Positions 1 through 8,253 of a stretch of DNA of 64,000 bases are shown here, in pieces (positions within the stretch are counted from its first letter, which is position 1; each line of letters opens with the position of its first letter). Under the pieces are notes generated by a model. That model had not been told where the DNA came from. It did no database searches and was given only the letters and a program-made list of their open reading frames with translations. Both the position numbers and the translations under genes were made by a program. Source of the stretch: Natronosalvus hydrolyticus (GTDB taxonomy: Archaea > Halobacteriota > Halobacteria > Halobacteriales > Natrialbaceae). The DNA is taken from assembly GCA_025517525.1 (NCBI GenBank), contig JAOPJZ010000004.1:215594-279593 (forward strand). The letters run 5' to 3'.

Positions 1-1059
1 ATCCGACAGCCCCGTTCGCTCCATCCCGGTCTGTAACGCTCGAACCACGGATTCGTCGCTCTCGGTCACTCCAGGCTCGAACTGGATCGAGAATCGCTCC
101 ATCGTCGGCCCGACAATCCCACCCCAGTCAGCCTCGCGCGCGATCCCTTCGAGGTGTGCCTGTAGCTCCCGCTCGACCGACGCAACCGTTTCGCCGGGGG
201 CAACGCCAACCCGAACGGACGCCGTCAACTCGTCGGCCACCGAGGACGCCCACTCCCCTGCCTCGAGACGCCCGATACACACCGGCCACGGAATCTGAAA
301 CTCCTCGTACAACGGGTGGACGACACGCTCAGTTCGTTCGCGTTCGAACGCCTCGAGTCCAGCCCGGAGATCCTCGAACGCCTCAAGGACCGATGCCCCC
401 CGCCAGCGCGTTGCCGCGTGCGCCGACCGACCCTCGAGCCCGATTTCCACCATCAAACTTCCCTCCGTGGCCGTCACCGGCCGCAACTCCGTCGGTTCGG
501 CCACGATAGCCGCGTCGCGGTCGAACGGATACGGATTCTCGAGTGCGGCCGCAGCCGCCCCGATACCACCTTCCTCCTCACCGACGACGCTCTCGACGAC
601 GATTCGACCATCGAGCGAAGTCGATGACGACTCGAGCGCCTTCGCCGCCCCAACACACGCCGCCAGCCCCGACTTCATATCCGCCGCACCGCGTGCCGTC
701 AACCGCCCATCCACCCAGCGCGGTTCGAACGGGTCGCCCTCCCAGCCCCGGCCCGCCGGAACCACGTCGACGTGTCCGTTCAACACGAGGGTTTTCCCCG
801 CGTCCGGGTAACCGAACTCGAGGATGCCCCCGACACTCGGTCGCCCGTCGGTCTCAATCAGCGCCGGGTCGTCCGGAAACGACGGATGATTCGCGAGACG
901 CTCTGCATCGGCTTCCCATGTGTAGACCTCGAATCCGGCCGACTCGAGCGTTGCCTGCAACCACTCCTGTGCAGGGGCTTCGTTCCCGGCCGTCGTCTCG
1001 AACGAACACAGCGTCGCTGCAATCTCACGAACGGTCACCTCGAGGGACGCGTCTTCCAT
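1..1059 (-). CDS. M20-family metallopeptidase (ArgE/DapE-like), 3' end outside window
   Basis: Zinc-dependent amidohydrolase of the ArgE/DapE/carboxypeptidase G2 family. It starts at the ATG at 1059 and reads open to the window edge, about 353 residues, so the C-terminus is missing. The first metal-binding segment [10 protein letters not shown] is followed by [13 protein letters not shown] and then by the catalytic glutamate region VVGEEEGG, which is the standard order for M20 enzymes. The central part (from about residue 180) fits the lid/dimerisation domain with its SAHAA-like segment. Substrate cannot be told from motifs: acetylornithine deacetylase, succinyl-diaminopimelate desuccinylase and acyl-amino-acid hydrolases look alike here. 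The gene lies outside the putative island and reads like a normal GC-rich chromosomal housekeeping gene. Confidence 0.88.
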   Translation of the reverse strand, partial: MEDASLEVTVREIAATLCSFETTAGNEAPAQEWLQATLESAGFEVYTWEADAERLANHPSFPDDPALIETDGRPSVGGILEFGYPDAGKTLVLNGHVDVVPAGRGWEGDPFEPRWVDGRLTARGAADMKSGLAACVGAAKALESSSTSLDGRIVVESVVGEEEGGIGAAAAALENPYPFDRDAAIVAEPTELRPVTATEGSLMVEIGLEGRSAHAATRWRGASVLEAFEDLRAGLEAFERERTERVVHPLYEEFQIPWPVCIGRLEAGEWASSVADELTASVRVGVAPGETVASVERELQAHLEGIAREADWGGIVGPTMERFSIQFEPGVTESDESVVRALQTGMERTGLSD

Positions 1060-1184
1060 GTGAGGGCGAACGAACGGGGGTAGTATATAGCCGCTCGGTC
1101 GGCTCTTTTGTGCCACAAACCACAGGCACGCAGCCACCGGAGAAAGAAACGTTTAACCCCGCGTCCCATAAATTGGTTACTACA

Positions 1185-1235
<51 letters not shown>

Positions 1236-1258
<23 letters not shown>

Positions 1259-1510
1259 CTTTTGCCACGAGCAAACTCGCGAGTGGCAAAACGGCTCCGC
1301 GATTTGAATCGCAGTGAGGAGCTTGCTCCGACCGTGTGTTCAAATCGCGCCCGGCCCGCTTTTGCCACGAGCAAATTCGTGAGCAACAGGTCGCGGATCC
1401 GAAGCGATTTGAAGTAGACGAGTCGCAGCCCGTGAGCGAGCGCAGCGAGCGAACTGGAACGTCTTGGCACAGTTCACAATCGCGCCCGGCCCGTTTTTGC
1501 TACGAGCAAA
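1236..1510 (+). repeat. Three tandem copies of the tRNA-Lys 3' end plus downstream flank
   Basis: A 40-bp segment (1236-1275) covering the last 23 nt of tRNA-Lys and 17 nt beyond it recurs without a mismatch at 1336-1375, exactly 100 bp on. A third, diverged copy begins with AATCGCGCCCGGCCCG at 1478 and ends near 1510, including the flank GCTACGAGCAAA. Such tRNA 3'-end duplicates normally arise when integrases use the gene as an attachment site. Here the elements themselves seem to be gone, leaving only spacers of 60 and about 100 bp. Confidence 0.85.
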
Positions 1511-1609
1511 ACTCTCGAGCCATCCCCACTCTTTCGCCCACTCCCGTCGACACGCAGGCATCGCCACTACAAACCGGAGACGAACAACAAAATCGCGAAA
1601 CAAGCCGTT

Positions 1610-2494
1610 TCAGCCGCGAACCGGCATAAACGCCAGTCCCGTCAGCAAAATCACCGTCACAATCGACAGGCCAATAACCCACCAGAGGCCGTGTACCCGA
1701 TCGTGGTGTTCCTCAACAGCCGCATGCTGGGCTTCGAAGCTCTCGATATCCTCAGTGAGGTACGCATAACTCGGGTGCGGGAAGTGCACACCGAACTCCT
1801 CACCGTTGATCAACACGACTTCGTTGTGCTCGAGCGACACCGTCGACACCTCTTCGCCAACGTACTCGAGGGTCACCGACTCCGCGTCGATCTCGACGAT
1901 CTCACCGTCGACCTGACCTTCCTGCTCTGCCTCGAAGAACCTCAACTCGTCGCCTAACTCGAGTTCGAAGCTATCGATCTCCTCGACTTCGCTGACGTGT
2001 ACAACGCGCTCGTCGCCATCGTCATCCACGGTCACGTAGACGCCGTCTTCACGTTCGATCGGCGTGAACTCATCCTCGTCGAAGTCCTCGACGAACAACA
2101 CCGTCTCCGGTACTGGCTCGTCCTCCTCATCCTCGTCCGCCTCCGGCGGCGCATAGAGGTACACGTAGTACTCAACGCCTTCTTCCTCGAGTTGCACGCT
2201 ATCGCCAGCATCCCAACTATCACCGTCGGCCGCACTCGCCCCAGCCCAGGTGACATCAAACACTGCCTCCGTGTTCACGTGCTCGAGCGTTGCGGTCCCC
2301 GCGTTCCCATCGAGTTCGGACACGTTGTATGTCAAGTCCCCGACCGTGAAGTCATCTCCCTGCTCGATTTGATAGTCCGCATCGGCTTCGTCAATCACCA
2401 CTTCAGGTGCCTCCGCGGTCGCAATAACAGCGTATGCGCCCGCAGTGATCACCAGGAACAGGACGATATAGACGATCCCTGCGCGTAATTGCAT
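1610..2494 (-). CDS. Bitopic membrane protein of unknown function
   Basis: I do not recognise a named family. The 294-residue protein has an N-terminal hydrophobic helix (about residues 7-26, IVYIVLFLVITAGAYAV) and a second near the C-terminus (about 268-290, with LWWVIGLSIVTVILL). Between them is a very acidic extracellular-type stretch of about 240 residues rich in beta-prone segments, with a DEDEEDEP run. The layout suggests a protein held at both ends in the membrane with the middle outside the cell. It sits between tRNA-Lys and the putative left island border and has no operon partner in the window. Base composition matches the chromosomal flank. Confidence 0.72.
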   Translation of the reverse strand: MQLRAGIVYIVLFLVITAGAYAVIATAEAPEVVIDEADADYQIEQGDDFTVGDLTYNVSELDGNAGTATLEHVNTEAVFDVTWAGASAADGDSWDAGDSVQLEEEGVEYYVYLYAPPEADEDEEDEPVPETVLFVEDFDEDEFTPIEREDGVYVTVDDDGDERVVHVSEVEEIDSFELELGDELRFFEAEQEGQVDGEIVEIDAESVTLEYVGEEVSTVSLEHNEVVLINGEEFGVHFPHPSYAYLTEDIESFEAQHAAVEEHHDRVHGLWWVIGLSIVTVILLTGLAFMPVRG

Positions 2495-2730
2495 GTGTGA
2501 GGGCTTGTTCGCCCGTCGTATAACGGTTACTAAGTTCGCGAATCAGCAGCTACAGTATTGCAATGGAAATGACGGAATCAGCGGTCACTCGAACGAACTG
2601 TTGAGAGACCGCAGCCGTGGGCACATGTTAGAACCGTTCCTGTGGGCAAAATGTGTTCACTCACTGTCAAACCACGGTCGACCGGTGAAACAAGTCCGAA
2701 ACTGTCGTTCTCGGATTTGTTATCGAAAAA

Positions 2731-2743
2731 AGCCAAGGGCCGG
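2731..2743 (+). repeat. attL-like copy of the tRNA-Cys 3' end
   Basis: AGCCAAGGGCCGG is identical to 63783-63795 and in the same orientation; after one mismatch the next three bases (TTT) also agree. It is an orphan copy with no tRNA body. The sequence continues into GGCTTTAGGG, which is repeated just inside the right end. Its place directly before the integrase supports the attL reading. Confidence 0.72.
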
Positions 2744-2791
2744 CTTTAGGGCTAAGGGTTAAAGCCCAGCAAATAAAACATATAAGCAGAG

Positions 2792-4090
2792 ATGGGAACG
2801 AGAGATCAAATCGAGAACCTCCAAAAACGCATCAAGAAACGGTCAGGTCTGTCCGACGAGCCGCCTGATGACGAGAACGCACCATCAATCTCCGAGGACG
2901 ACGCCGAGGCGCTCCTCGAATTCAGTCGGCAACTCGACCTGCTCAGTTCGAAGTACACCGACTACCGGCACCTCAAACTCCTCCGACACTGCGTCATCAT
3001 GGCGGAGCAGGTCGGTGGCCTCGCAGATGCGCTCGAAAGTCGAGATTCCGCCGAGGAGGTCGTTGTGTGGATCAATCGGGAACGCGGCGTCCCCGAATTC
3101 AGTGAAGAGACCAATCAAGACTACCGAGTTGCGCTTCGAATCTTCGGGAAGCGAGTCCTGAAGATGGCCGACGACGAAGTACCGAACTCGCTCGCGTGGG
3201 TTCCAACTGGCACGAGCAAGTCCTACGATCCTTCGCCCAGCCGGTCAAACATGCTGGACTGGGAAGAGGCCAAGAAGATGGCCGTTGAAGGGACGACAAA
3301 CCCCCGGGACAAGGCGCTCATCACGGTGTCTCACGAACTAGGACCGCGCGGGGAGGAGATGCACGAAGTCCGGATGGGGCAAGTGAACGACGCCGACCAC
3401 GGGATCCAGATCAGTCTCGACGGGAAACAAGGAGAGCACTCGGTCACCCTAATCAACAGCGTCCCCTACTTGCAGCAGTGGCTCAGTGAACACCCCGCAC
3501 CCGACGACGACGAGGCGTGCCTCTGGTGCAACCTTGATGGCGCGTACGACAACGCGAGCTACCAGACGTACCTCGGCCGGTTCAAGAAAGCAGGACGGCG
3601 CGCCGACATCGACAAGCCCGTCACGCCAACGAACTTCCGGAAGTCGAACACGTACTGGCTCGCCAAGCAGGGAGCAAACGAGTCGTTCATCAACGACCGG
3701 CAAGGCAGAACACCGACGTCCGACCACGCGAGGCGGTATATCGCGGAGTTCGGTCCGGAGAACGAGAACAACCAGTATGCCGAGCTCCAGGGCCTCGACG
3801 TACAGACGGAGAAAACAGAAGATCGGACACCACTCACGTGTCCCCGGTGCGATAAGCAGACCCCGCGGGACGAATCGTTCTGCGTCTGGTGTCACCAAGC
3901 GATGGAACCAGACGCCGTCGACGAACTCGAAAAGGAGGAATCCAAACAACGGCGAGAACTGCTCCGGCTGGCGAAGGAAAACCCAGAGCTGCTGGACGCA
4001 GTCGAAGACATCGAGCCCTTGATCGAAACCCTGGGTGGAGACGCGAACGTCATCAACACAGCTCGGAAGTTCGTCGAAGCGACTGAGTGA
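2792..4090 (+). CDS. Tyrosine site-specific integrase with C-terminal zinc ribbon
   Basis: This 432-residue tyrosine recombinase is the likely integrase of the island. The N-terminal 140 residues form the SAM-like core-binding domain. The catalytic domain shows a box I arginine in ELGPRGEEMHEVRMGQV, a box II segment TPTNFRKSNTYWLA (weak, with an Arg but no clear His), and the nucleophilic tyrosine in DHARRYIAEFG. A zinc ribbon CPRC...CVWC (about residues 349-369) and an acidic helical tail follow, a layout seen in haloarchaeal integrases. The ATG at 2792 follows an AT-rich stretch (2771-2786). The gene is uninterrupted and adjacent to the attL-like repeat. Its parallel 4200-4883 is shorter and lacks the tyrosine. 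Confidence 0.87.
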   Translation: MGTRDQIENLQKRIKKRSGLSDEPPDDENAPSISEDDAEALLEFSRQLDLLSSKYTDYRHLKLLRHCVIMAEQVGGLADALESRDSAEEVVVWINRERGVPEFSEETNQDYRVALRIFGKRVLKMADDEVPNSLAWVPTGTSKSYDPSPSRSNMLDWEEAKKMAVEGTTNPRDKALITVSHELGPRGEEMHEVRMGQVNDADHGIQISLDGKQGEHSVTLINSVPYLQQWLSEHPAPDDDEACLWCNLDGAYDNASYQTYLGRFKKAGRRADIDKPVTPTNFRKSNTYWLAKQGANESFINDRQGRTPTSDHARRYIAEFGPENENNQYAELQGLDVQTEKTEDRTPLTCPRCDKQTPRDESFCVWCHQAMEPDAVDELEKEESKQRRELLRLAKENPELLDAVEDIEPLIETLGGDANVINTARKFVEATE

Positions 4091-4199
4091 CCGACAGCGG
4101 CTACCCTGTTCTCCAGAGCCATTGACTACTGCTTACCATCTGGCAACGAAAAGAAAGTAACTGAAAGCTGGTTCGCCAGTTCGCCACGAGAGTGGTTAA

Positions 4200-4883
4200 T
4201 CAGTGACCGGTTCCGCACCAGAGGCATGGTTGATGTTGCGGAGTCCATGCCCCACAATCTGGACACTGGATGGGGGGTTGTGGTCTGACATCTTCGTTGA
4301 GACCGTCGTCTTCGAAGGTTTCAACGAACTCCTTGCGTTTGTGAGGCCCCCATCCGAACCGCTCCCGCAGGGCGGGAGTCCTCAATCCGAGTTGGATGGC
4401 CAGCAGTTTCGCTCGTGACCGCCGGATGTCGTACAACGTGAATTCTGTCGGGACATCGGCGTATTCGCAGGCTCGCTTTGTGACTGCCCGTAACTGAAGC
4501 GAGGAGATGATCCTGTTCCTATGCGTCTGTGCCCAGACCGGCGTCTCTGGGGCAACCTCCTCTAACGAGTCAGTCTCCGCAGTGAGCAGTTCCGTGACTG
4601 GATGTTCCGCTTGTATCCACTTTTTCAAGTGTGGCATCGATCCGCAGAGAGTGAGTAACCGTTCATGGCCATCTTTACGAGTGAGCAGTATGGCCATGTG
4701 GTCGCCTCTGTCTTCCAGGTCACCGAAGCTAAGCTGGTGAAGTTCAGACGGTCGTGCGTGCGACTCCCACGCGACCGCTATGAGGGCTTTGTCCCGGATG
4801 TGGATGTTCGGATGTTTGAGGATCGGTACGATGTGGTCTTCCCAGCGGAGTATCGTCCCCTGGTCGTCGTTCGGTTCTTGCAT
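4200..4883 (-). CDS. Integrase-like protein: catalytic domain and zinc ribbon only, Tyr replaced by Phe
   Basis: The 227-residue protein resembles only the C-terminal half of the neighbouring integrase. It has a box I arginine (ESHARPSELHQLSFGDL), a box II-like FTLYDIRRSRAKLLA, a GWGPHKRKEF segment, and a C-terminal zinc ribbon CPDC...CLWC. The core-binding domain is absent, and where the nucleophilic tyrosine is expected (HARRYIAEF in the 432-residue protein) this protein reads KRKEFVETF, so it should be unable to cut DNA. The promoter carries a TATA box at 4951-4960 and the 13-bp palindrome at 4930-4942. It may be a decayed integrase or a non-catalytic accessory or regulator; the intact frame and shared operator favour an expressed protein. 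Confidence 0.75.
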   Translation of the reverse strand: MQEPNDDQGTILRWEDHIVPILKHPNIHIRDKALIAVAWESHARPSELHQLSFGDLEDRGDHMAILLTRKDGHERLLTLCGSMPHLKKWIQAEHPVTELLTAETDSLEEVAPETPVWAQTHRNRIISSLQLRAVTKRACEYADVPTEFTLYDIRRSRAKLLAIQLGLRTPALRERFGWGPHKRKEFVETFEDDGLNEDVRPQPPIQCPDCGAWTPQHQPCLWCGTGH

Positions 4884-4929
4884 GACGCATCCTATCGTTC
4901 GGCCCGGGGGATAATCGTCGAGTCGTGGG

Positions 4930-4942
4930 TGAAGTCACTTCA
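4930..4942. promoter_or_regulatory. 13-bp palindromic operator candidate TGAAGTCACTTCA (copy 1)
   Basis: A perfect 6-bp inverted repeat around one central base. It lies between the TATA-like GTATAAATAT (4951-4960, minus strand) and the ATG at 4883. It would cover the expected transcription start, about 26 nt after the TATA centre. The same 13 bp with the same 20-nt centre-to-TATA spacing recurs at 5630-5642. Confidence 0.65.
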
Positions 4943-5040
4943 GCAGCGAAATATTTATACCGTAGATTATTTCGTCGCGTGATTATTGCCGATCGGACAA
5001 AGCCTTACCAAGAGCAAGTTATTCAACAGACGACGGAACT

Positions 5041-5445
5041 CTAGGGGGACGTAGAATCGGTGTGACTCTGTCCGTAGGTATCATAGTGTGATGTATCCAA
5101 GTGGGTCGTATTTTGGCTGTTCTTGGATCGTATTTCGTCTATCTGAGATTGTGACAATCGTGTAGGATGTAGTCGCCATCGTTTCTCCCCTTTACTATTG
5201 AGATATTGAGTGACGATGCCAGCGTCCTTTGCCTGTGAGAGTACTGAAATTAACGAGGCAGGAGAGTACTCACCATCTCGACCCCACTCCTTGGCACCCC
5301 GTGAGTCGTCCACGATAATCGTATTTACCTTCTCGCGGAGCGCAGTGAACGCGTAACTGTTCCCTGGTGCGTCCAGCAACTCTTTCAGCACAATCTGTGC
5401 GTATTTCTGCTTCAGTAGTTGTTCGAACTCAGTATCGTCCATCAC
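5041..5445 (-). CDS. Small winged-helix-like DNA-binding protein
   Basis: The 134-residue protein is not a family I can name. The N-terminal 80 residues read as helices with a putative recognition region (LLDAPGNSYAFTALREKV, then SPASLISVLSQAKDAGIVTQYL) followed by a basic strand GEKRWRLHPTRL, the pattern of a winged helix. The C-terminal 35 residues are polar, Ser/Thr/His-rich and probably disordered. A second Met directly follows the first, so the start could be either. It lies between the two promoters that share the 13-bp palindrome, making it the natural candidate repressor for both. Its own upstream region lacks the palindrome, so autoregulation through that site is not supported. Confidence 0.62.
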   Translation of the reverse strand: MMDDTEFEQLLKQKYAQIVLKELLDAPGNSYAFTALREKVNTIIVDDSRGAKEWGRDGEYSPASLISVLSQAKDAGIVTQYLNSKGEKRWRLHPTRLSQSQIDEIRSKNSQNTTHLDTSHYDTYGQSHTDSTSP

Positions 5446-5629
5446 AAGACAATTTTCCTGGTCCGTATGTAAATAAGATGGCCAGGGGTAGGACTGTGAA
5501 ATCCGAAGATTATCTTATACTGTTTCTTGGAAAAGGGATGGGATATCTTGTAGCAGTTTCTTGTTGGATTCCGTGGTTAGAGTTCGTCTTTGTCGAAATT
5601 TTTAACCAGTGGTAAATATCTTTCCCTGG

Positions 5630-5642
5630 TGAAGTCACTTCA
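5630..5642. promoter_or_regulatory. 13-bp palindromic operator candidate TGAAGTCACTTCA (copy 2)
   Basis: Identical to 4930-4942. It sits 20 nt (centre to centre) downstream of the TATA-like TAAATATC at 5613-5620 and 41 nt upstream of the ATG at 5683, again over the expected transcription start. The placement would suit steric repression of the small-protein/integrase pair. Confidence 0.65.
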
Positions 5643-5682
5643 TCCTCGTCGCGTAGTTTACCCTCTCTGTTCTAATTCGGGT

Positions 5683-5889
5683 ATGGTCGAATACGAGGAT
5701 GAAAAACTCCCGCCGGGGGAGTACGTGCGTGAAAATAAAGAGCAACTCGAACGGTTGATCAAACACAGCAACAACGATTTTGTTCGCGCGTTGGCGATAG
5801 CGGCATTCGTCGAGTACGGGGAGGACGCATCAGTAGAGTCAATCACAAAAGACTTGGAGCGAATCAAGGAGTTGGAAGAGGTTCGGTGA
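5683..5889 (+). CDS. 68-residue acidic protein encoded just upstream of an integrase
   Basis: The first in-frame ATG with a sensible upstream promoter is at 5683. The product has 68 residues: an acidic start (VEYEDEKLPPGEYVREN) followed by helices (EQLERLIKHSNNDFVRALAIAAFVEYG). I recognise no family. Its TGA overlaps the GTG start of the integrase at 5886 (GTGA), so the two should be translationally coupled and the small protein may be the integrase's N-terminal partner or a directionality factor. Transcription is probably controlled through the palindrome at 5630-5642. A longer reading from an alternative start at 5590 is possible but would run through the operator. Confidence 0.6.
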   Translation: MVEYEDEKLPPGEYVRENKEQLERLIKHSNNDFVRALAIAAFVEYGEDASVESITKDLERIKELEEVR

Positions 5890-6680
5890 GGATGCGGCTG
5901 GTTCCCCACTCCAACTCAGACGGCTATCGAGTCTTCATGGAGCCGCATGAATACGAGACGATGGTCGAATGCGCCTCACGTGACCGAGCGGAGATCGCGT
6001 TCCGGCTCGGTGGAGAATGCTCTCTGAGAAAAAAGGAGGTACTTGAGGTAACCCTCAATAAGATTCAGAAGTCTCGAAGCCCTGGTGTAGAGATTTCCTT
6101 TATGCGCGTATGGGGGAAGGAAACACGGAAAGAGAATAGTAAGAAGCCGCGGAAACCCTGGGTTCCCAACTCGTTACTAGAGGAGGTCAAACGGTACAGA
6201 AAACGCAAGAACATCAGGCCTTCATCTCCCCTCTATCCGAAGTCCAAAGGAACTCTTCAAAACGATATCGTGGATGCACGGGAACGAGCGGCTGACAAAA
6301 CTGGTGACGATGATTTCCTCGAAGTGACGTTCCACGACTTCCGGCGATATTTTGCAACCAATCTATTCTACAGAGAGGGAGTCAACATCGAATTCATCGC
6401 GGCTCTCGGCGGGTGGGAAGATCCAGATTACATGAAAGAAGAGTATTTGGACCCCTACTTCGATGACGTTATCGAGCGACACTTGGCGCAAAAAGGAGTG
6501 CTCGACATCGACACCGGCCATCAGTCTGACTTCGAGAAAATACTCGGTAAGATGAACGAACTGGGAAATCGCATTGATACTCTTGAACGTACCTTTGCGA
6601 CTGAGACTGGGGAGGTCGAGTCTGAAGAACCAGAGACCGAAGAAAGCGATGAGAATCACTCGTTGGGAGAGTTCCGGTGA
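5886..6680 (+). CDS. Second tyrosine recombinase, catalytic domain type
   Basis: A 264-residue tyrosine recombinase starting with GTG at 5886, coupled to the 68-residue gene by a GTGA overlap. The catalytic set looks complete: box I arginine in CSLRKKEVLEV, box II FHDFRRYFATNLF (H-x-x-R), a GGW segment in place of the usual GH, and the tyrosine in YMKEEYLDPYF. There is no recognisable full core-binding domain, so the 68-residue neighbour may supply part of it. The C-terminal 60 residues are acidic and coiled-coil-like (KILGKMNELGNRIDTLERTF). It shares promoter architecture with the Tyr-less integrase-like gene at 4200-4883, suggesting one regulatory module. Confidence 0.82.
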   Translation: MRMRLVPHSNSDGYRVFMEPHEYETMVECASRDRAEIAFRLGGECSLRKKEVLEVTLNKIQKSRSPGVEISFMRVWGKETRKENSKKPRKPWVPNSLLEEVKRYRKRKNIRPSSPLYPKSKGTLQNDIVDARERAADKTGDDDFLEVTFHDFRRYFATNLFYREGVNIEFIAALGGWEDPDYMKEEYLDPYFDDVIERHLAQKGVLDIDTGHQSDFEKILGKMNELGNRIDTLERTFATETGEVESEEPETEESDENHSLGEFR

Positions 6681-7259
6681 CCAAGCCCCCTTTCAAGTAA
6701 CGTTCTCTGCGATCTTCAGCCTGCGAGGTGGCCTCTTAGATTCATAATCACCGTGGAGTTCTAAACGATATTGAGACTCCGGAGCTTTCCCCTTGGCATT
6801 TGAGATTTGATCATTGTTCCAGAAGTGGAATTATAACTACCGGACTACGGCACTATCCTATGTTGATGATGCTACGCTAGTCCCAACCATCATCTGGTTC
6901 TAAGGCATAGAGTGGTTTCTTCCTCAGGGACACCTACAGCCCAATGCGAGCGACTTGGCGGCAAGTATCATTAGGTAATGATGAACATATAGATTATAGG
7001 TTATATTTCTCAGCGAAAGGTAGCAATTTCGCGGTCATCGATAATATAGAGATATGCGAAAACCGCCAGAAGGTATCGGGGCAATCTTGTTTTGCATTCT
7101 CCTATATTATCGAACAATGCCAAGCGATTAGGGTGCCATCCCCTGAATTATCCATTGTTCCTTCTTGTACGTAACCAGATGAATGGACAGTGCACCATCA
7201 TGTTTAGAAATTATGGATACCAGTGAATTGTATCATATATTAAATATTGACCCTAGTTG
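6681..7259. other. 579-bp stretch without a convincing gene
   Basis: This is AT-rich compared with the flanks. A 76-codon frame at 6944-7174 (+) has mixed composition and a Cys/Ser-rich end unlike haloarchaeal proteins, and I do not accept it. No tRNA, terminal repeat or array was seen. It is probably non-coding filler or eroded sequence between the integrase module and the next gene. Confidence 0.4.
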
Positions 7260-7607
7260 CTACTGTGACCTATTCAGGCGTCTTTCGGCACGGGATTTCA
7301 GAACCTGCCTCGCATATAGGGCATCGTCTCGGTCACTTTCAGCCACCTCTTCAAATGCTCTGCGAGAAATTTGCTCCATCAGGAGGTCACACTCGTTAAT
7401 CCACCATGCGAACGGCTCTCTCGGGTCAAGTCCTCTTTTTAGCAGCATTTCTCCATCCACCCGAAGCGAACTCACTAGTTCGTCGCCGTACGCAATTGCC
7501 TGCTTACGGCTCAAGACTAAGTTGTCCAAGTATTCATTATCGTTCGGTGAAGGTGTAGCCCACTCTACTGTCCACCCCGGTTTGACATCCTGTGACGGCA
7601 TGCTCAT
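7260..7607 (-). CDS. Hypothetical acidic protein (about 115 residues)
   Basis: I recognise no family. The protein has haloarchaeal composition and a helix-rich second half (DDALYARQVLKSRAERRLNRSQ), with a tryptophan-rich PFAWWINECDLL. The frame extends to a GTG at 7643, but a TATA-like GCTATATCC at 7644-7652 would place transcription start near 7620, so the ATG at 7607 or the one at 7601 is favoured. The opposite strand has a 191-codon frame over the same DNA; its Ser/Leu/Arg-rich composition makes it the shadow. The divergent CARF-like gene starts 175 bp away. It could be a stand-alone cargo gene or a small partner of the CARF/PIN pair. Confidence 0.55.
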   Translation of the reverse strand: MSMPSQDVKPGWTVEWATPSPNDNEYLDNLVLSRKQAIAYGDELVSSLRVDGEMLLKRGLDPREPFAWWINECDLLMEQISRRAFEEVAESDRDDALYARQVLKSRAERRLNRSQ

Positions 7608-7782
7608 CAGTAGTTTGGAGAGCAAGAAGATGAATTGGGACACGGATATAGCTTCAGATCCACAGATTGGAGAGCAACGACTGCAACAGATCGATATCAG
7701 ACGGTGTGGGTTTTTGAGCGTGACCGACTCCCTACTACAGGCACGCGAACACTATTGACAGTGGGATGATTCTCATTTACTC

Positions 7783-8253
7783 ATGGCTCGAATTTGGGTG
7801 ACCAACGGAACGCCCACCATGCCGGGGGTTTTGAATCCGCTGACAGCAGCCTGCGACCGTGGATATGTCCCGGACGAAGCCTGGGTGCTTTCAAATCCAG
7901 GGGTTGCTGAGTCCGTCTCAGAGGCCACAGACCAGTTTGAAGTCATCATTGACGCGTATGATGGCGACGCCGACGTGTCTGCGCACGAGTTAGATCACGA
8001 AACCGACTTCCGCGGCATCATTGAGTTCTACCGGTCTAATATTGAAGCGGCTCGTGAGAATGGCGATACGATTGCTGTTGACGTCACTCCCGGACGAAAA
8101 TTCATGTCTGCCATCGCATTCCAAGCCGGGTTCAAATTTGACGCCGACCATGTCTTCTATTTCCACCGGAAATCAGGGGGCTATTACGGGCAATTCTACG
8201 CTGAAATCCCGCGAACCGCGACTGACTTGATCGACTTCAAGGAGGTGCTGTAA
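7783..8253 (+). CDS. CARF-like (Rossmann) putative nucleotide-sensor protein
   Basis: The 156-residue protein begins with a Rossmann-like strand (MARIWVTNGTPTMPGVLNP) and has near its end VDVTPGRKFMSAIAFQAGF. This closely parallels the D-[VL]-T-G-G-T-K-x-M-S-A signature of CARF domains, which bind cyclic oligoadenylates in CRISPR ancillary proteins. The spacing (signature about 50 residues from the C-terminus) also fits a minimal CARF domain with no effector of its own. Its stop overlaps the ATG of the next gene (TAATG at 8251-8255), so sensor and PIN-like nuclease should be co-translated. No CRISPR locus is in the window. The assignment is by motif only; another Rossmann sensor fold (for example SAVED-like) is possible. 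Confidence 0.6.
   Translation: MARIWVTNGTPTMPGVLNPLTAACDRGYVPDEAWVLSNPGVAESVSEATDQFEVIIDAYDGDADVSAHELDHETDFRGIIEFYRSNIEAARENGDTIAVDVTPGRKFMSAIAFQAGFKFDADHVFYFHRKSGGYYGQFYAEIPRTATDLIDFKEVL

Noticed and set aside
7183..7758. 191-codon + frame opposite the 7260-7607 gene
   Set aside because: Composition is Ser/Leu/Cys-rich and basic, unlike haloarchaeal proteins, while the minus-strand product is acidic and has a well-placed TATA box.
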